Of a stretch of 64,000 nucleotides of DNA, positions 23,740 through 32,670 are shown piece after piece. This stretch comes from Hymenobacter lapidiphilus. GTDB lineage: Bacteria; Bacteroidota; Bacteroidia; Cytophagales; Hymenobacteraceae. Made by a program: the position numbers and the translations under genes. The DNA is taken from contig NZ_JABKAU010000006.1 in assembly GCF_013377885.1 (NCBI RefSeq), positions 62,001 to 126,000 on the forward strand, in the 5' to 3' direction. Position 1 is the first letter of the stretch. The number at the start of each line of letters is the position of its first letter. The notes beneath the pieces were generated by a model. The model was not told where the DNA came from, made no database searches, and worked only from the letters and a program-made list of their open reading frames with translations.

Positions 23740-25308
23740 ATGTCCGACCCGCACGCCGACGCCCAACTAAGCCCGCTTGAAGTTCTCGCCCGCAAAAATG
23801 CTGAAGCCCTACTCGGTGGCGGCCAGGCCCGCATCGATGCCCAGCACAAAAAGGGCAAGCTTACGGCCCGCGAACGAATCGATTTGCTGTTTGACGAGGG
23901 CTCGTTCGAGGAAATCGGCAAGTTCGTAATGCACCGCTCCAAGGACTTCGGTCTCGATAAAGAGTACTACCTCGGCGACGGTGTGGTAACGGGCTACGGC
24001 ACCGTGCAGGGCCGGCTGGTGTACGCCTTCTCCCAGGATTTCACGGTGTTCGGCGGCTCGCTGAGCGAAACCCACGCCGAGAAAATCGTTAAAATCATGG
24101 ACCTCGCCATGAAGAACGGCGCCCCCGTTATCGGCCTCAACGACTCGGGCGGGGCCCGCATTCAGGAAGGCGTGGTGAGCCTGGGCGGCTACGCCGACAT
24201 CTTCTACAAGAATACGCTGGCCTCGGGCGTCGTGCCCCAGCTGTCGGCCATTATGGGCCCCTGCGCGGGCGGCGCGGTGTATTCGCCCGCCATCACCGAC
24301 TTCATCCTGATGGTGGAAGACACGAGCTACATGTTCGTGACCGGGCCCAACGTAGTGAAAACCGTGACGCACGAAACCGTAACCAGCGAGGAGCTGGGCG
24401 GCGCCAGCACCCACTCGGCCAAGAGCGGCGTTACGCACTTCAGCTGCGCCAATGAAGTAGCCTGCATCACCCGCGTGAAGCAGCTGCTGAGCTACATGCC
24501 CCAGAACTGCGAGGAAACCGCGCCCATGCTGCCCTACGAGGCGGGCCAGAACGAAAGTCGCCCGGTCCTCGACACCATCATGCCCGAAAACCCCAACCAG
24601 CCCTACGACATGCGCGAGGTGATTGAGGGGATTATTGATGCCGATTCGTTCCTGGAAGTGCATCAAAACTTCGGCGAGAACATCGTGGTGGGCTTTGCCC
24701 GCCTCGGCGGCCGCAGCATCGGTATCGTGGGCAACCAGCCGGCGGTGCTGGCGGGCGTGCTCGACATCAACGCCAGCACCAAGGCGGCCCGGTTCGTGCG
24801 CTTCTGCGACTCGTTCAACATTCCGCTGCTGGTACTCGAAGACGTACCCGGCTTCCTGCCCGGCACCGACCAGGAGTGGCGCGGCATCATCACCAACGGC
24901 GCCAAGCTGCTCTACGCCTTTTGCGAGGCTACCGTGCCGCGCATCACCGTCATCACCCGCAAAGCCTACGGCGGGGCCTACGATGTGATGAACTCCAAGC
25001 ACATTGGGGCCGATATGAACTACGCCTGGCCCACCGCCGAAATTGCAGTAATGGGTGCCAAGGGCGCGGCCGAAATCATCTTCAAGCGCGAAATTGCCGC
25101 CGCCGAAAACCCCGAAGCCAAGCTTCAGGAAAAGGTAGACGAGTACCAGCAGAAGTTTGCTACGCCTTACCGCGCCGCCCACCGCGGCTTCGTGGATGAG
25201 GTCATCCTGCCCTCCCAGACCCGCCAGAAACTCATCCGCGCCTTCAAGATGCTGGAAAACAAAGTGGCCACGCTGCCCCGCAAGAAGCACGGCAACATTC
25301 CGCTGTAG
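23740..25308 (+). CDS. Acyl-CoA carboxylase beta subunit (carboxyltransferase)
   Basis: 522 residues from ATG 23740. Both crotonase-like carboxyltransferase halves are present. The N-half holds [20 protein letters not shown] and the oxyanion-hole region [16 protein letters not shown]. The C-half has [35 protein letters not shown] and [15 protein letters not shown]. It transfers CO2 from biotin to propionyl-CoA or a related acyl-CoA (PccB type). No biotin carboxylase or biotin carrier gene is adjacent, so the alpha subunit must be elsewhere. Confidence 0.96.
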   Translation: MSDPHADAQLSPLEVLARKNAEALLGGGQARIDAQHKKGKLTARERIDLLFDEGSFEEIGKFVMHRSKDFGLDKEYYLGDGVVTGYGTVQGRLVYAFSQDFTVFGGSLSETHAEKIVKIMDLAMKNGAPVIGLNDSGGARIQEGVVSLGGYADIFYKNTLASGVVPQLSAIMGPCAGGAVYSPAITDFILMVEDTSYMFVTGPNVVKTVTHETVTSEELGGASTHSAKSGVTHFSCANEVACITRVKQLLSYMPQNCEETAPMLPYEAGQNESRPVLDTIMPENPNQPYDMREVIEGIIDADSFLEVHQNFGENIVVGFARLGGRSIGIVGNQPAVLAGVLDINASTKAARFVRFCDSFNIPLLVLEDVPGFLPGTDQEWRGIITNGAKLLYAFCEATVPRITVITRKAYGGAYDVMNSKHIGADMNYAWPTAEIAVMGAKGAAEIIFKREIAAAENPEAKLQEKVDEYQQKFATPYRAAHRGFVDEVILPSQTRQKLIRAFKMLENKVATLPRKKHGNIPL

Positions 25309-25327
25309 TTCTGCCTTTAATAGTAGG

Positions 25328-25463
25328 TCATGAGTAAAAGAACGTCATGCTTCATCTGCCGTCCGCGGAGCCGAAGCATCTCTACCGCTTCGTTGCACTA
25401 GTAAACCGACGATGCGGTAGAGATGCTTCGGCTCCGCTCAGCATGACGTTCTTTTGCTCATGA
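25328..25463. repeat. Palindromic repeat, GAACGTCAT family, copy 3
   Basis: The core 25340-25451 begins GAACGTCATGC and ends with the complement. The arms contain GAAGCATCTCTACCGCTTCG-type sequence as in copies 1 and 5. The pairing extends outward: TCATGAGTAAAAG (25328-25340) against CTTTTGCTCATGA (25451-25463), one mismatch. It lies between two genes on the same strand and could terminate the carboxylase transcript. Confidence 0.9.
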
Positions 25464-25487
25464 TATTCAGTTCTTATTAGTCCCCCT

Positions 25488-26558
25488 ATGCGTCAAGAAT
25501 CATTCGACTTTCTCCAGAAATACCTCAATAACCCCTCTCCTACCGGCTTCGAGAAGGAGGGCCAGCAGATTTGGCTGGAATATCTCAAGCCCTACATCGA
25601 TACCCACTTCGTTGACACCTACGGCACGGTAGTGGGCGTTATCAACCCCGAGGCCGAGTACAAGGTGGTGATTGAGGCCCACGCCGACGAAATCAGCTAC
25701 TTCGTCAACTTCATCACCGAATCGGGCTTCCTGTACCTGCGCAAAAACGGCGGCTCCGACCCGCTCGTGGCCCCGAGCAAGCGCGTGAACATCCACACCA
25801 AAAAGGGCATCGTGAAAGCGGTGTTCGGCTGGCCCGCCATCCACGTCCGCAAGCCCGATCAGGATAAGGCCCCGACCATCGAAACGGTGTTCCTTGACTG
25901 CGGCGCTGCCAGCAAGGAGGAAGTGGAGGAAATGGGCATCCACGTCGGCTCGGTCGTGACGTTTGAGGACGAGTTCATGGTGCTCAACGACAAGTTCTAC
26001 GTGGGCCGCGCGCTCGACAACCGCATCGGCGGCTTCATGATTGCCGAGGTGGCCCGCCGCCTCCAGGAGGAAGACAAGAAACTGCCCTTCGGCCTGTACA
26101 TCGTGAATGCCGTGCAGGAGGAAATCGGCCTGCGGGGCGCCGAGATGATTGCCCACCGCATCAAGCCCGATGTGGCCATCATTACGGATGTGACGCACGA
26201 TACCCAGTCGCCGATGTATGAGAAGAAGACCTCGGGCGACCTGTTCTGCGGCAAAGGCCCGGTGATTACCTACGGCCCGGCCGTGCAGAACAACCTGCGC
26301 GACCTCATCATCGAAACTGCCCAGAGCGCCGAAATTCCGTTCCAGCGCGCCGCCGCCACCCGCGCCACCGGCACCGACACCGACGCCTTCGCCTACTCCA
26401 ACGCCGGCGTGGCCGCAGCCCTGATTTCGCTACCCCTGAAGTACATGCACACCACCGTGGAAACCGTGCACAAAGACGACGTGCAGCACGTCATCGACCT
26501 GATTTACGAAACCGTACTTCGCATCGAGGACAAGCAGGATTTCCGATACTTCAGCTAA
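25488..26558 (+). CDS. M42 family metallopeptidase (glutamyl aminopeptidase/endoglucanase-like)
   Basis: 356 residues, no signal peptide, cytosolic. Metal ligands fit the M42 pattern: H65 and D67 in IEAHADEIS, Asp in VGRALDNRIGG, the catalytic Glu pair in VQEEIGLRGAE, Asp in TDVTHDTQSP and His in YMHTTVETVH. A PDZ-like insert occupies about 70-165. M42 enzymes form tetrahedral aminopeptidases that clear peptides left by proteasome-like or Clp proteases. A palindrome precedes it and another follows it. Confidence 0.95.
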   Translation: MRQESFDFLQKYLNNPSPTGFEKEGQQIWLEYLKPYIDTHFVDTYGTVVGVINPEAEYKVVIEAHADEISYFVNFITESGFLYLRKNGGSDPLVAPSKRVNIHTKKGIVKAVFGWPAIHVRKPDQDKAPTIETVFLDCGAASKEEVEEMGIHVGSVVTFEDEFMVLNDKFYVGRALDNRIGGFMIAEVARRLQEEDKKLPFGLYIVNAVQEEIGLRGAEMIAHRIKPDVAIITDVTHDTQSPMYEKKTSGDLFCGKGPVITYGPAVQNNLRDLIIETAQSAEIPFQRAAATRATGTDTDAFAYSNAGVAAALISLPLKYMHTTVETVHKDDVQHVIDLIYETVLRIEDKQDFRYFS

Positions 26559-26659
26559 GAACGATGTAGTGGCGGGGCTCGTCCCCGCCCGCCGTTCGCA
26601 CCATCCCAACGATTCCGTTCAACGGCGGGCGGGGACAAGCCCCGCCCCTACATCGTTCA
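26559..26659. repeat. GC-rich palindromic repeat, copy 2
   Basis: Arms 26559-26596 and 26620-26659 begin GAACGATGTAG and contain CCCCGCCCGCCGTT and its complement. It is the intact relative of the element at 785-930; the loop holds GATTCCGTTCAACG. The end bases differ from copy 1 but still pair with each other. It starts directly after the M42 stop codon. Confidence 0.9.
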
Positions 26660-26668
26660 GTACGGTAC

Positions 26669-26700
26669 AAGGAGCCGTCCGATGAGGGCGGCTCCTTTTT
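26669..26700 (+). terminator. Hairpin with T-tract upstream of the metal-receptor gene
   Basis: AGGAGCCGTCC pairs with GGGCGGCTCCT (one G-U) and ends in TTTTTGG. Together with the palindrome just before it, it should end M42 transcription. Confidence 0.75.
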
Positions 26701-26744
26701 GGTTACGACCAAATGTCTGGCTCTTCTACCCCCACATCCGTCTT

Positions 26745-27554
26745 ATGGAATTACCGCCCATTTTCCCGCCGCTAACCGTAACCGACCAGATGGGTCGGCA
26801 GGTGGCGGTACCTTTTCCGCCGCGGCGGATTGTGTCGCTGGTACCTTCGCAAACCGAGCTGCTGTTTGATTTGGGGCTGGGTGCGCGGGTGGTGGGCCTG
26901 ACGAAGTTCTGCGTGCATCCGGCCGGCGCCCGGCAGTCGGCCACGGTAGTTGGGGGTACCAAGAACTTCGACTTCGAGAAGATTGCCGCGTTGAAGCCCG
27001 ACCTCATTATCGGCAACAAAGAGGAGAACTACCAGGAGGGTATCGAGCGGCTGGCGGCACAGTACCCGGTCTGGATGAGCGACATTTCGACGCTCGAAGA
27101 TGCGCTGGATATGATTCGGCGGGTGGGGCTGATAACCGGCCGCAAGGAAACCGGCGACGCGTTGGCCACCGACATTGCCGCTTCGTTTGCCGCGCTGGCT
27201 CCGCCCGCCGCCGAGCTGATACCGGCTGCCTACTTCATCTGGCGCAAGCCGTACATGGTGGCGGCCAACGGCACGTTCATTGATGAGATGCTGGCCCGCG
27301 CCGGCTTCCGCAACGTATTCGGCGGCCTCGGCCGCTACCCCGAAATCACGCCCGAGCAGCTGCAGGCCGCCGCGCCCAGCCAGATTCTGCTCTCCTCCGA
27401 GCCCTACCCTTTCGCCGACAAGCATGTGGTAGAGTTCCGGCAACTCTGCCCTGCGGCCCGCATCCGCATCGTCGATGGGGAGCTGTTCAGCTGGTACGGC
27501 AGCCGCCTGCGCCTGACGGCCGCCTACCTTAAAGCACTGATTTGCGCTGATTAA
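26745..27554 (+). CDS. BtuF-like helical-backbone metal receptor protein
   Basis: 269 residues. Features of the cobalamin/siderophore-binding BtuF/FhuD fold are present: RRIVSLVPSQTELLFDLGLG, VVGLTKFCVHPAG, KIAALKPDLIIGNKEENYQE, VWMSDISTLEDALDMI and the long backbone helix region with GLITGRKETGDA. Unlike the usual periplasmic receptor, no signal peptide is seen at ATG 26745; upstream in-frame residues do not make a convincing one either. No permease or ATPase gene is adjacent. It could be a cytosolic or soluble relative; the ligand is unknown. Confidence 0.85.
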   Translation: MELPPIFPPLTVTDQMGRQVAVPFPPRRIVSLVPSQTELLFDLGLGARVVGLTKFCVHPAGARQSATVVGGTKNFDFEKIAALKPDLIIGNKEENYQEGIERLAAQYPVWMSDISTLEDALDMIRRVGLITGRKETGDALATDIAASFAALAPPAAELIPAAYFIWRKPYMVAANGTFIDEMLARAGFRNVFGGLGRYPEITPEQLQAAAPSQILLSSEPYPFADKHVVEFRQLCPAARIRIVDGELFSWYGSRLRLTAAYLKALICAD

Positions 27555-27593
27555 TCGTGCTTTCGCTGATTTTTTGGTTAGAAGCGGGGCTGA

Positions 27594-28814
27594 CTATACA
27601 GCTGGGGCTGGAATGCTGAAGCCTACCTTTTCCAGCTCCTGCCAGAACTGCGGGTAGGACTTGCGCACCACCTGCGGAGCTTCGATGCGGATTTCGCCCA
27701 ATAGCGCCAGCGGCGCGAAGGCCATGGCCATACGGTGGTCGTGATAGGTGGCCACGGTCTGGCCCGTTACCTGAAAGCTCTCGGAAGAAACAGCGAACCG
27801 ACCCTCGCCTGCATCGGTAAGCGCGCCACCAAACTTGGCCAGCTCGGTTTGCAGGGCCGCAATCCGGTCGGTTTCCTTGATGCGCAGGCTCTCGAGGCCG
27901 GTGAAGGTAGCCGGGATGCCGAGGGCCGCGGCTACTACGGCCACGGTCTGGGCCAGGTCGGGACAGTCGGTGAAGTCCTGGGTGAGGCGGGCGGCGGGGG
28001 CATTTTTGGTCAGGCGTAGGGTTTCATCGGCCAGAAACTCGGTGTGCACGCCCAACTGGGCCATGATGCCTGCAATGGCTTGGTCGCCCTGCCAGGAGTA
28101 GCGGCGCAGCGTGGGCAGCGTGAGGTAGGAGCCTTCGGGGGCCAGCGCCACCATGGCGTACCAGTAGCTGGCCCCCGACCAGTCGCCTTCCACGGTATAG
28201 TCGGTGGGCTGATACGCTTGGGGCCTGACTTCCAGCACCTCGCCCAAATCCCGGCACACGGCCCCGAAATGCTGCATCAGCGCCTGCGTCATCCGGATAT
28301 AGGGCCGTGAGCCGACCTTACCGGTCAGCCAGATACGCAGGCCGGCGGGCAACGTGGGCGCTATCATCAGCAGGGCCGAAATATACTGGCTGCTGATGTC
28401 GCCGCGTACCGTCAGCTCGATGGGTTCGGTTTCTTCGGCCGTAGCGGGCTGGGGCGTGCGGCCCAGCAGCCGCAGCGGTGGGTAGCCTTCCTGGCCCGCG
28501 TATTCGATGCGGGCGCCCAGCTCACGCAGGGCATCCACGAGCACCGCAATGGGCCGCTCCTGCATCCGGGCGGTGCCGGTTAACTCCGCCTGCCGGCCCG
28601 TCATGGCCAGGTAGGCCGACAGAAAGCGCATAACGGTGCCGGCGTCTTCGGCATCGAATACCGGAGCGACGGGGTCCTGTAGCAGCCGCTGCATCAGCTG
28701 GGTGTCGTTAGCGTCGGAGAGGTTGAAGAGCTGCCCGCCGCCGGCCAGCGCCTGGATAATGAGGGCCCGGTTGCTTTCACTTTTGGAAGCCGGCACCTGC
28801 GCTGTGCCCCGCAA
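27594..28814 (-). CDS. aroA: 3-phosphoshikimate 1-carboxyvinyltransferase (EPSP synthase)
   Basis: 406 residues counted from TTG 28814. PASKSESNRALIIQALAGGG is the shikimate-phosphate-binding start. Later blocks include EDAGTVMRFLSAYLA, DISSQYISALLMIAP, YTVEGDWSGASYWYAM, LRIKETDRIAALQTEL and YHDHRMAMAFAPLAL. It makes EPSP from shikimate-3-phosphate and phosphoenolpyruvate. The TTG start seems too late: the open frame continues upstream and reads SSFLTLTWPGGPLRGTAQ, which looks like the missing first strand, but there is no ATG, GTG or TTG there before a TAG at about 28896; ATT at 28854-28856 is a candidate start. aroB lies directly upstream. Confidence 0.93.
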   Translation of the reverse strand: MRGTAQVPASKSESNRALIIQALAGGGQLFNLSDANDTQLMQRLLQDPVAPVFDAEDAGTVMRFLSAYLAMTGRQAELTGTARMQERPIAVLVDALRELGARIEYAGQEGYPPLRLLGRTPQPATAEETEPIELTVRGDISSQYISALLMIAPTLPAGLRIWLTGKVGSRPYIRMTQALMQHFGAVCRDLGEVLEVRPQAYQPTDYTVEGDWSGASYWYAMVALAPEGSYLTLPTLRRYSWQGDQAIAGIMAQLGVHTEFLADETLRLTKNAPAARLTQDFTDCPDLAQTVAVVAAALGIPATFTGLESLRIKETDRIAALQTELAKFGGALTDAGEGRFAVSSESFQVTGQTVATYHDHRMAMAFAPLALLGEIRIEAPQVVRKSYPQFWQELEKVGFSIPAPAV

Positions 28815-28918
28815 TGGGCCACCCGGCCAGGTAAGCGTGAGGAATGAGCTGATAATAGTAGCAGAATGCAGGACGAAACAAGGCTACGCCCCTGGTAAAA
28901 CAATGCTCGGCGGGGCCA

Positions 28919-29965
28919 CTAGCCCGGCAGCCGGTGGTAGTAGCGCAACGCTTCAGAAACTTCGGCCAGCGTTACCGGCTGGTCGTACACGCCGCGGCCG
29001 ATACCTTCGAGCAGCGTGCAGTTGATAATTGAGCCGGTGTTTTTCTTGTCCTGAAGGGCGTAATCGGCAATAGCTTCGGTTTCGAGGAGCACATACTGCA
29101 CCTTCTCGAAGATGGAGAACAGGAACGTCTCGATTTTGTCCAGCTCGGCCGCGCTCAGCAGTCCTTTATGGTGGCTCAGCCAGGCCTCGCATACCATGCC
29201 AGCCGCCACGGCCTCGCCGTGCAGAATCTCGCGGCCCGGCTGCTGCAGCAAATAGCTTTCCAAAGCGTGGCCCACGGTATGGCCGAAATTAAGGAGTTTG
29301 CGCAGCCCGGTTTCCAGCGGATCCTGCTCGACGATGCGCTGCTTGAGCGCCACCGACTCTTCGATAACCGGCGTCCAGTCATCAACCATGATGCCCACGT
29401 AACGGTTGCGCTCGAAGGCCCCGGCATCCGCAATCAGCCAGTGCTTCACCACCTCAGCGTAACCCGACTTCAACTGGCGCGGGTCGAGCGTCCGCAGAAA
29501 GCGCGGCTCGATGCACACGGCCGCCGCCTGCTGAAACACGCCCAGCTGGTTCTTGAATCCCATAAAATCGACGCCGGTTTTGCCACCCACGCTGGCATCT
29601 ACCTGCGCCAGCAGCGTGGTGGGCACCTGCGCAAAGCGCACCCCACGCTTATACACGGCTGCCGCGAAACCACCCAGATCGGTTACCACCCCGCCACCCA
29701 GGTTTACTACTACAGCGTAACGGTCGGCGCGCAACTCCGTCAGTTCAGCCCACAACAGCTGGCAGGTTTCGAGTGTCTTATACTCTTCGCCAGCGGGCAT
29801 TTCCACCAGCCTGTAGCCGGCCGGCAGATGTGGTTCTACTAGCGGCAGGCACTCCCGGACGGTGTTCTCATCAGCCAGCACTACCACTCGGCTCACGGAC
29901 GGGGCATGTAGCAGTTCGGCCAGTTTTATTAGCGCTATGGGGCCTATTTGTACGGTCTGAATCAT
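28919..29965 (-). CDS. aroB: 3-dehydroquinate synthase
   Basis: 348 residues from ATG 29965. The glycine-rich NAD-binding stretch GGGVVTDLGGFAAAVYKRG is followed by QVPTTLLAQVDASVGGKTGV and GFKNQLGVF. Zinc ligands lie in SGYAEVVKH (Glu), LNFGHTVGHALE (His) and LHGEAVAAGMVCE (His). It is the second shikimate-pathway step, from DAHP to dehydroquinate. A TTG at 29983 would add six residues and is less likely. aroA follows after about 100 bases, so both likely share one transcript from the AT-rich region before 30046. Confidence 0.96.
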   Translation of the reverse strand: MIQTVQIGPIALIKLAELLHAPSVSRVVVLADENTVRECLPLVEPHLPAGYRLVEMPAGEEYKTLETCQLLWAELTELRADRYAVVVNLGGGVVTDLGGFAAAVYKRGVRFAQVPTTLLAQVDASVGGKTGVDFMGFKNQLGVFQQAAAVCIEPRFLRTLDPRQLKSGYAEVVKHWLIADAGAFERNRYVGIMVDDWTPVIEESVALKQRIVEQDPLETGLRKLLNFGHTVGHALESYLLQQPGREILHGEAVAAGMVCEAWLSHHKGLLSAAELDKIETFLFSIFEKVQYVLLETEAIADYALQDKKNTGSIINCTLLEGIGRGVYDQPVTLAEVSEALRYYHRLPG

Positions 29966-30045
29966 TTTTATATGATTTTTCAATGTTTATTCAAAATTAT
30001 GATGATCATACAAACAATTAATGCTTATTTCGGTGCAAATATTAT

Positions 30046-30543
30046 ATGCGTCATACTATGCGTCCGCAACTTACATCTCATTTCTCCATACGCGCACTGG
30101 CGCGCCTTGCCTACTGGCTGTTAGCAGTAGGCAGTATTGGCCTACTGGCCTCCTGCAGCCAGCAAACCCTGCTTCCGGCCACTGAGGCAGGCCTAGTAGG
30201 AAACTGGGAATGGCAGCAGACAAACAATGGTAGTCATACGGCCCTTACTCCGGCCAACACCGGTCATCGTATGAGCATCCGCTTCGACCGCCGGGGCCGG
30301 GCACGCTTTTACCAGGATGATGTGCTGGTAAGCGCCGCCAACTTCACGGTGCGCCGCGACGGGCTGCAGTGGTGGGGGCCGATGCGCTATACCATCACCT
30401 ATCACGGGTATCAGCGCCGGCAGACCTACTCCTTGGCCGGTAATCAGTTGCATTTACAGGACGTTATCAATCAACCCTCTACCCACCTGTTCCAGCGCAT
30501 CGACGAGGCCGTCACGACGTCGGCAGTAAATCTGGTCCGGTAA
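30046..30543 (+). CDS. Small lipoprotein, lipocalin-like fold possible
   Basis: 165 residues with a lipoprotein signal (YWLLAVGSIGLLASC; lipobox LASC). The mature domain begins GLVGNWEWQQT and continues with strand-like segments MSIRFDRRGRARFYQDD, NFTVRRDGLQWWGPMRY and TYSLAGNQLHLQD. GxW at the start and the succession of strands resemble small lipocalin-like domains of Bacteroidota. Divergent from aroB, which starts about 80 bases away across an AT-rich region. ATG 30058 is an alternative start. The function is unknown. Confidence 0.75.
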   Translation: MRHTMRPQLTSHFSIRALARLAYWLLAVGSIGLLASCSQQTLLPATEAGLVGNWEWQQTNNGSHTALTPANTGHRMSIRFDRRGRARFYQDDVLVSAANFTVRRDGLQWWGPMRYTITYHGYQRRQTYSLAGNQLHLQDVINQPSTHLFQRIDEAVTTSAVNLVR

Positions 30544-30799
30544 GGCAGGGCTTACTTAAATCCGCCACATTTACCGCTGTGCCAGCAGGCACCCGCGCGG
30601 GCAAATAGTCTGTAGAAGGCTTCACCGTAGCTGGTGGAGCCTTTTTTTTGCATACGCGCCATTGCTTGCCAAGCGGGCGGGGTGCAGCTCCGGAGCGGCC
30701 CGATGCGGAGAAACTAGGTTGTCAGCTTATCTTTACTTATTCTTATTGTTACGCGGCCGCTTTGCAGCCGCTACCACCTGCTGCCACCCGCTGCTCTTT

Positions 30800-31987
30800 A
30801 TGTCTCAACTACAGGCTCCCCCCATTTCCTTCGAGGATACGGCTGTTGCATTTGCCTCCCGCTCCAATGGCGAGCTGCGTAAAATGTACGCGCTGTTTGC
30901 GGCCATGAACAACCCTATGCTGGTGAAAACCGGTGGCGGATTGATGAAAATGGCGCTTAAGTGGCATCTACCCGGCAGCAAATTTCTTATCAAGAAGTCC
31001 ATTTTCGAGCATTTCTGCGGGGGTGAAACCATTCAGGATTGCCTACCCGTGATTGACGAGCTGGGCCGCTACGACATCGGCACCATCCTCGACTACTCGG
31101 TGGAGGGAGAAGGCAGTGACCAGAGCTTCGATGCCACGACCACCGAAATTCTGGCTACGCTTGATCTTGCGCATCGCTCCAAGCACATTCCCTTCTCGGT
31201 ATTCAAGGTAACCGGTGTGGGCGAAGTCGCCATTCTGGAGAAAGTACAGGCCGGCCAGAAGCTGAGCACGGCCGAGCAGGCCAGCTACGACAGAACAGCT
31301 CTGCGGGTGAATGCCATCTGCGCCCGCGCCCACCAGTATGGGGTTCGCGTGTTTATTGATGCCGAGGAAAGCTGGTTTCAGGATACCATCGACCAGCTGG
31401 CCTACCAGATGATGCGGCGCTACAACCACGAGTCGGCCATTGTCTGGAACACCTACCAGCTTTACCGCCACGACCGGCTGGAGGCGCTCGAACAAGCCAC
31501 TGCCGAGGCCAAGGCCGGTCATTACCAGATTGGGGCCAAGCTGGTACGTGGTGCTTACATGGAAAAGGAAACCCGCGTGGCAACGGCCCAAAGCCGCCCG
31601 ACCCCCATCAACCCCACCAAGCAAGCCACCGACGCACTTTACGATGAAGCATTGGCGTTCTGCATCGGCCACATCGACCATGTAAGTGTGTGCGCCGGTA
31701 CGCACAATGAGGCCAGCTCGCTGCGGCTTACCCAACTCATGCAGCACCACGGCCTGCGGCCCAACGACCCGCGTGTGTGGTTTGCCCAGCTGTATGGCAT
31801 GAGCGACAACCTGAGCTATAACTTAGCCAACGCAGGCTTCAATACGGCTAAGTACGTGCCCTACGGCCCTGTAGAAGCAGTTATGCCCTACCTGCTGCGC
31901 CGCGCCGACGAAAACACTGCCATTGCCGGCCAGACCAGCCGCGAGTTTCGCCTGATTCAGAAAGAGATGCAGCGTCGCAAGCTGTAA
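30800..31987 (+). CDS. Proline dehydrogenase
   Basis: 395 residues. The TIM-barrel is visible from ILDYSVEGEG and VFKVTGVGE through AHQYGVRVFIDAEESW, WNTYQLYRHDRLEAL, IGAKLVRGAYMEKE and VSVCAGTHNEASS to the FAD/substrate residues WFAQLYGMSDNLSY, KYVPYGPVEAVMPYLLRRADEN. It oxidises proline to pyrroline-5-carboxylate and passes electrons to the quinone pool. It lacks the dehydrogenase half of PutA, so P5C dehydrogenase must be separate. ATG 30800 is chosen because the family similarity begins there. Confidence 0.95.
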   Translation: MSQLQAPPISFEDTAVAFASRSNGELRKMYALFAAMNNPMLVKTGGGLMKMALKWHLPGSKFLIKKSIFEHFCGGETIQDCLPVIDELGRYDIGTILDYSVEGEGSDQSFDATTTEILATLDLAHRSKHIPFSVFKVTGVGEVAILEKVQAGQKLSTAEQASYDRTALRVNAICARAHQYGVRVFIDAEESWFQDTIDQLAYQMMRRYNHESAIVWNTYQLYRHDRLEALEQATAEAKAGHYQIGAKLVRGAYMEKETRVATAQSRPTPINPTKQATDALYDEALAFCIGHIDHVSVCAGTHNEASSLRLTQLMQHHGLRPNDPRVWFAQLYGMSDNLSYNLANAGFNTAKYVPYGPVEAVMPYLLRRADENTAIAGQTSREFRLIQKEMQRRKL

Positions 31988-31998
31988 CCGTACAACAC

Positions 31999-32053
31999 GC
32001 AAAAGGCCTACCGAAGCCAAACGGCATAGTTTTGGCTCCGGTAGGCCTTTTGC
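31999..32053 (+). terminator. Long hairpin terminator after proline dehydrogenase
   Basis: GCAAAAGGCCTACCG followed by AGCCAAA pairs with the complement at 32030-32053 (one mismatch), around an eight-base loop. It ends in CTTTTGCC and lies 12 bases from the stop. Confidence 0.9.
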
Positions 32054-32098
32054 CCCTGTAGGGGCCCGCATTTATTCATTCTCCCTCTTCTCCCGCCC

Positions 32099-32479
32099 AT
32101 GATTGGCCGAGTACGCTCTCACCTCATTCGCTTTTCCCGCAACCAAATTGGCACCACCAGCTACCTGAACCTGATTCAGGAAGCTGAGTTAGGCCTCAAT
32201 ATGGAAATCACGCACGAAAAGGCCCGCCTCAACGAAATCCTGACGGATATTTCGGAGCACGAGTTCCAGGCCGGCCGGCCGATGCTGAGTTGCCTGGTAA
32301 AAGTAAAGGGTTCGAAAGGCCAGGGTGACAACTTCTTTAAGATGTGCGAGCGGCTGGGGCTAGGCGAGTGGCGGACGCTTAAGCAGGATGAAAACTTCCT
32401 GAAGGACCTGCGCCAGCAGTGTCGTGAATTTTGGCAGGATGATGCCAATTTTGAAAAATTTGCGAAGGCGAAATCCTAA
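32099..32479 (+). CDS. Small helical cytosolic protein of unknown function
   Basis: 126 residues, no signal. It starts with an Arg-rich helix (MIGRVRSHLIRFSRNQIG) and continues mostly helical (EKARLNEILTDISEHEF), then SCLVKVKGSKGQGDNFFKMC and a Trp-containing end (LGEWRTLKQ, REFWQDD). The pattern is familiar from unnamed Bacteroidota proteins, but I cannot assign a function. It lies alone between the proline dehydrogenase terminator and the stress gene. Confidence 0.65.
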   Translation: MIGRVRSHLIRFSRNQIGTTSYLNLIQEAELGLNMEITHEKARLNEILTDISEHEFQAGRPMLSCLVKVKGSKGQGDNFFKMCERLGLGEWRTLKQDENFLKDLRQQCREFWQDDANFEKFAKAKS

Positions 32480-32532
32480 GGTGAAAAGTGGCCTATGGGG
32501 TATTTAAGCCGGATTTTTAGAGTGCAGAAAGG

Positions 32533-32565
32533 TTGCGTACATCATTTTGGCACAACTTCGTTTTG
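32533..32565 (+). promoter_or_regulatory. Possible promoter of the glycine-zipper stress gene
   Basis: TTG at 32533-32535 and TCGTTTTG at 32558-32565 (seven of eight bases of TAnnTTTG) are 22 bases apart, one more than usual. It would give a leader near 100 bases for the gene at 32671. Confidence 0.35.
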
Positions 32566-32670
32566 GAGGCTGCGTTAAAAGCATCGAAACCTCCGTTACT
32601 CTCTTCCTTTCCACTGGAGCACGGAAATCACTTTTTTTTATTTCCATTTCCATCTTAAATCTCCCATCCC

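Noticed and set aside
32099..32479. Toxin-antitoxin member
   Set aside because: The gene stands alone without a small overlapping partner, and no toxin or antitoxin motif is visible.
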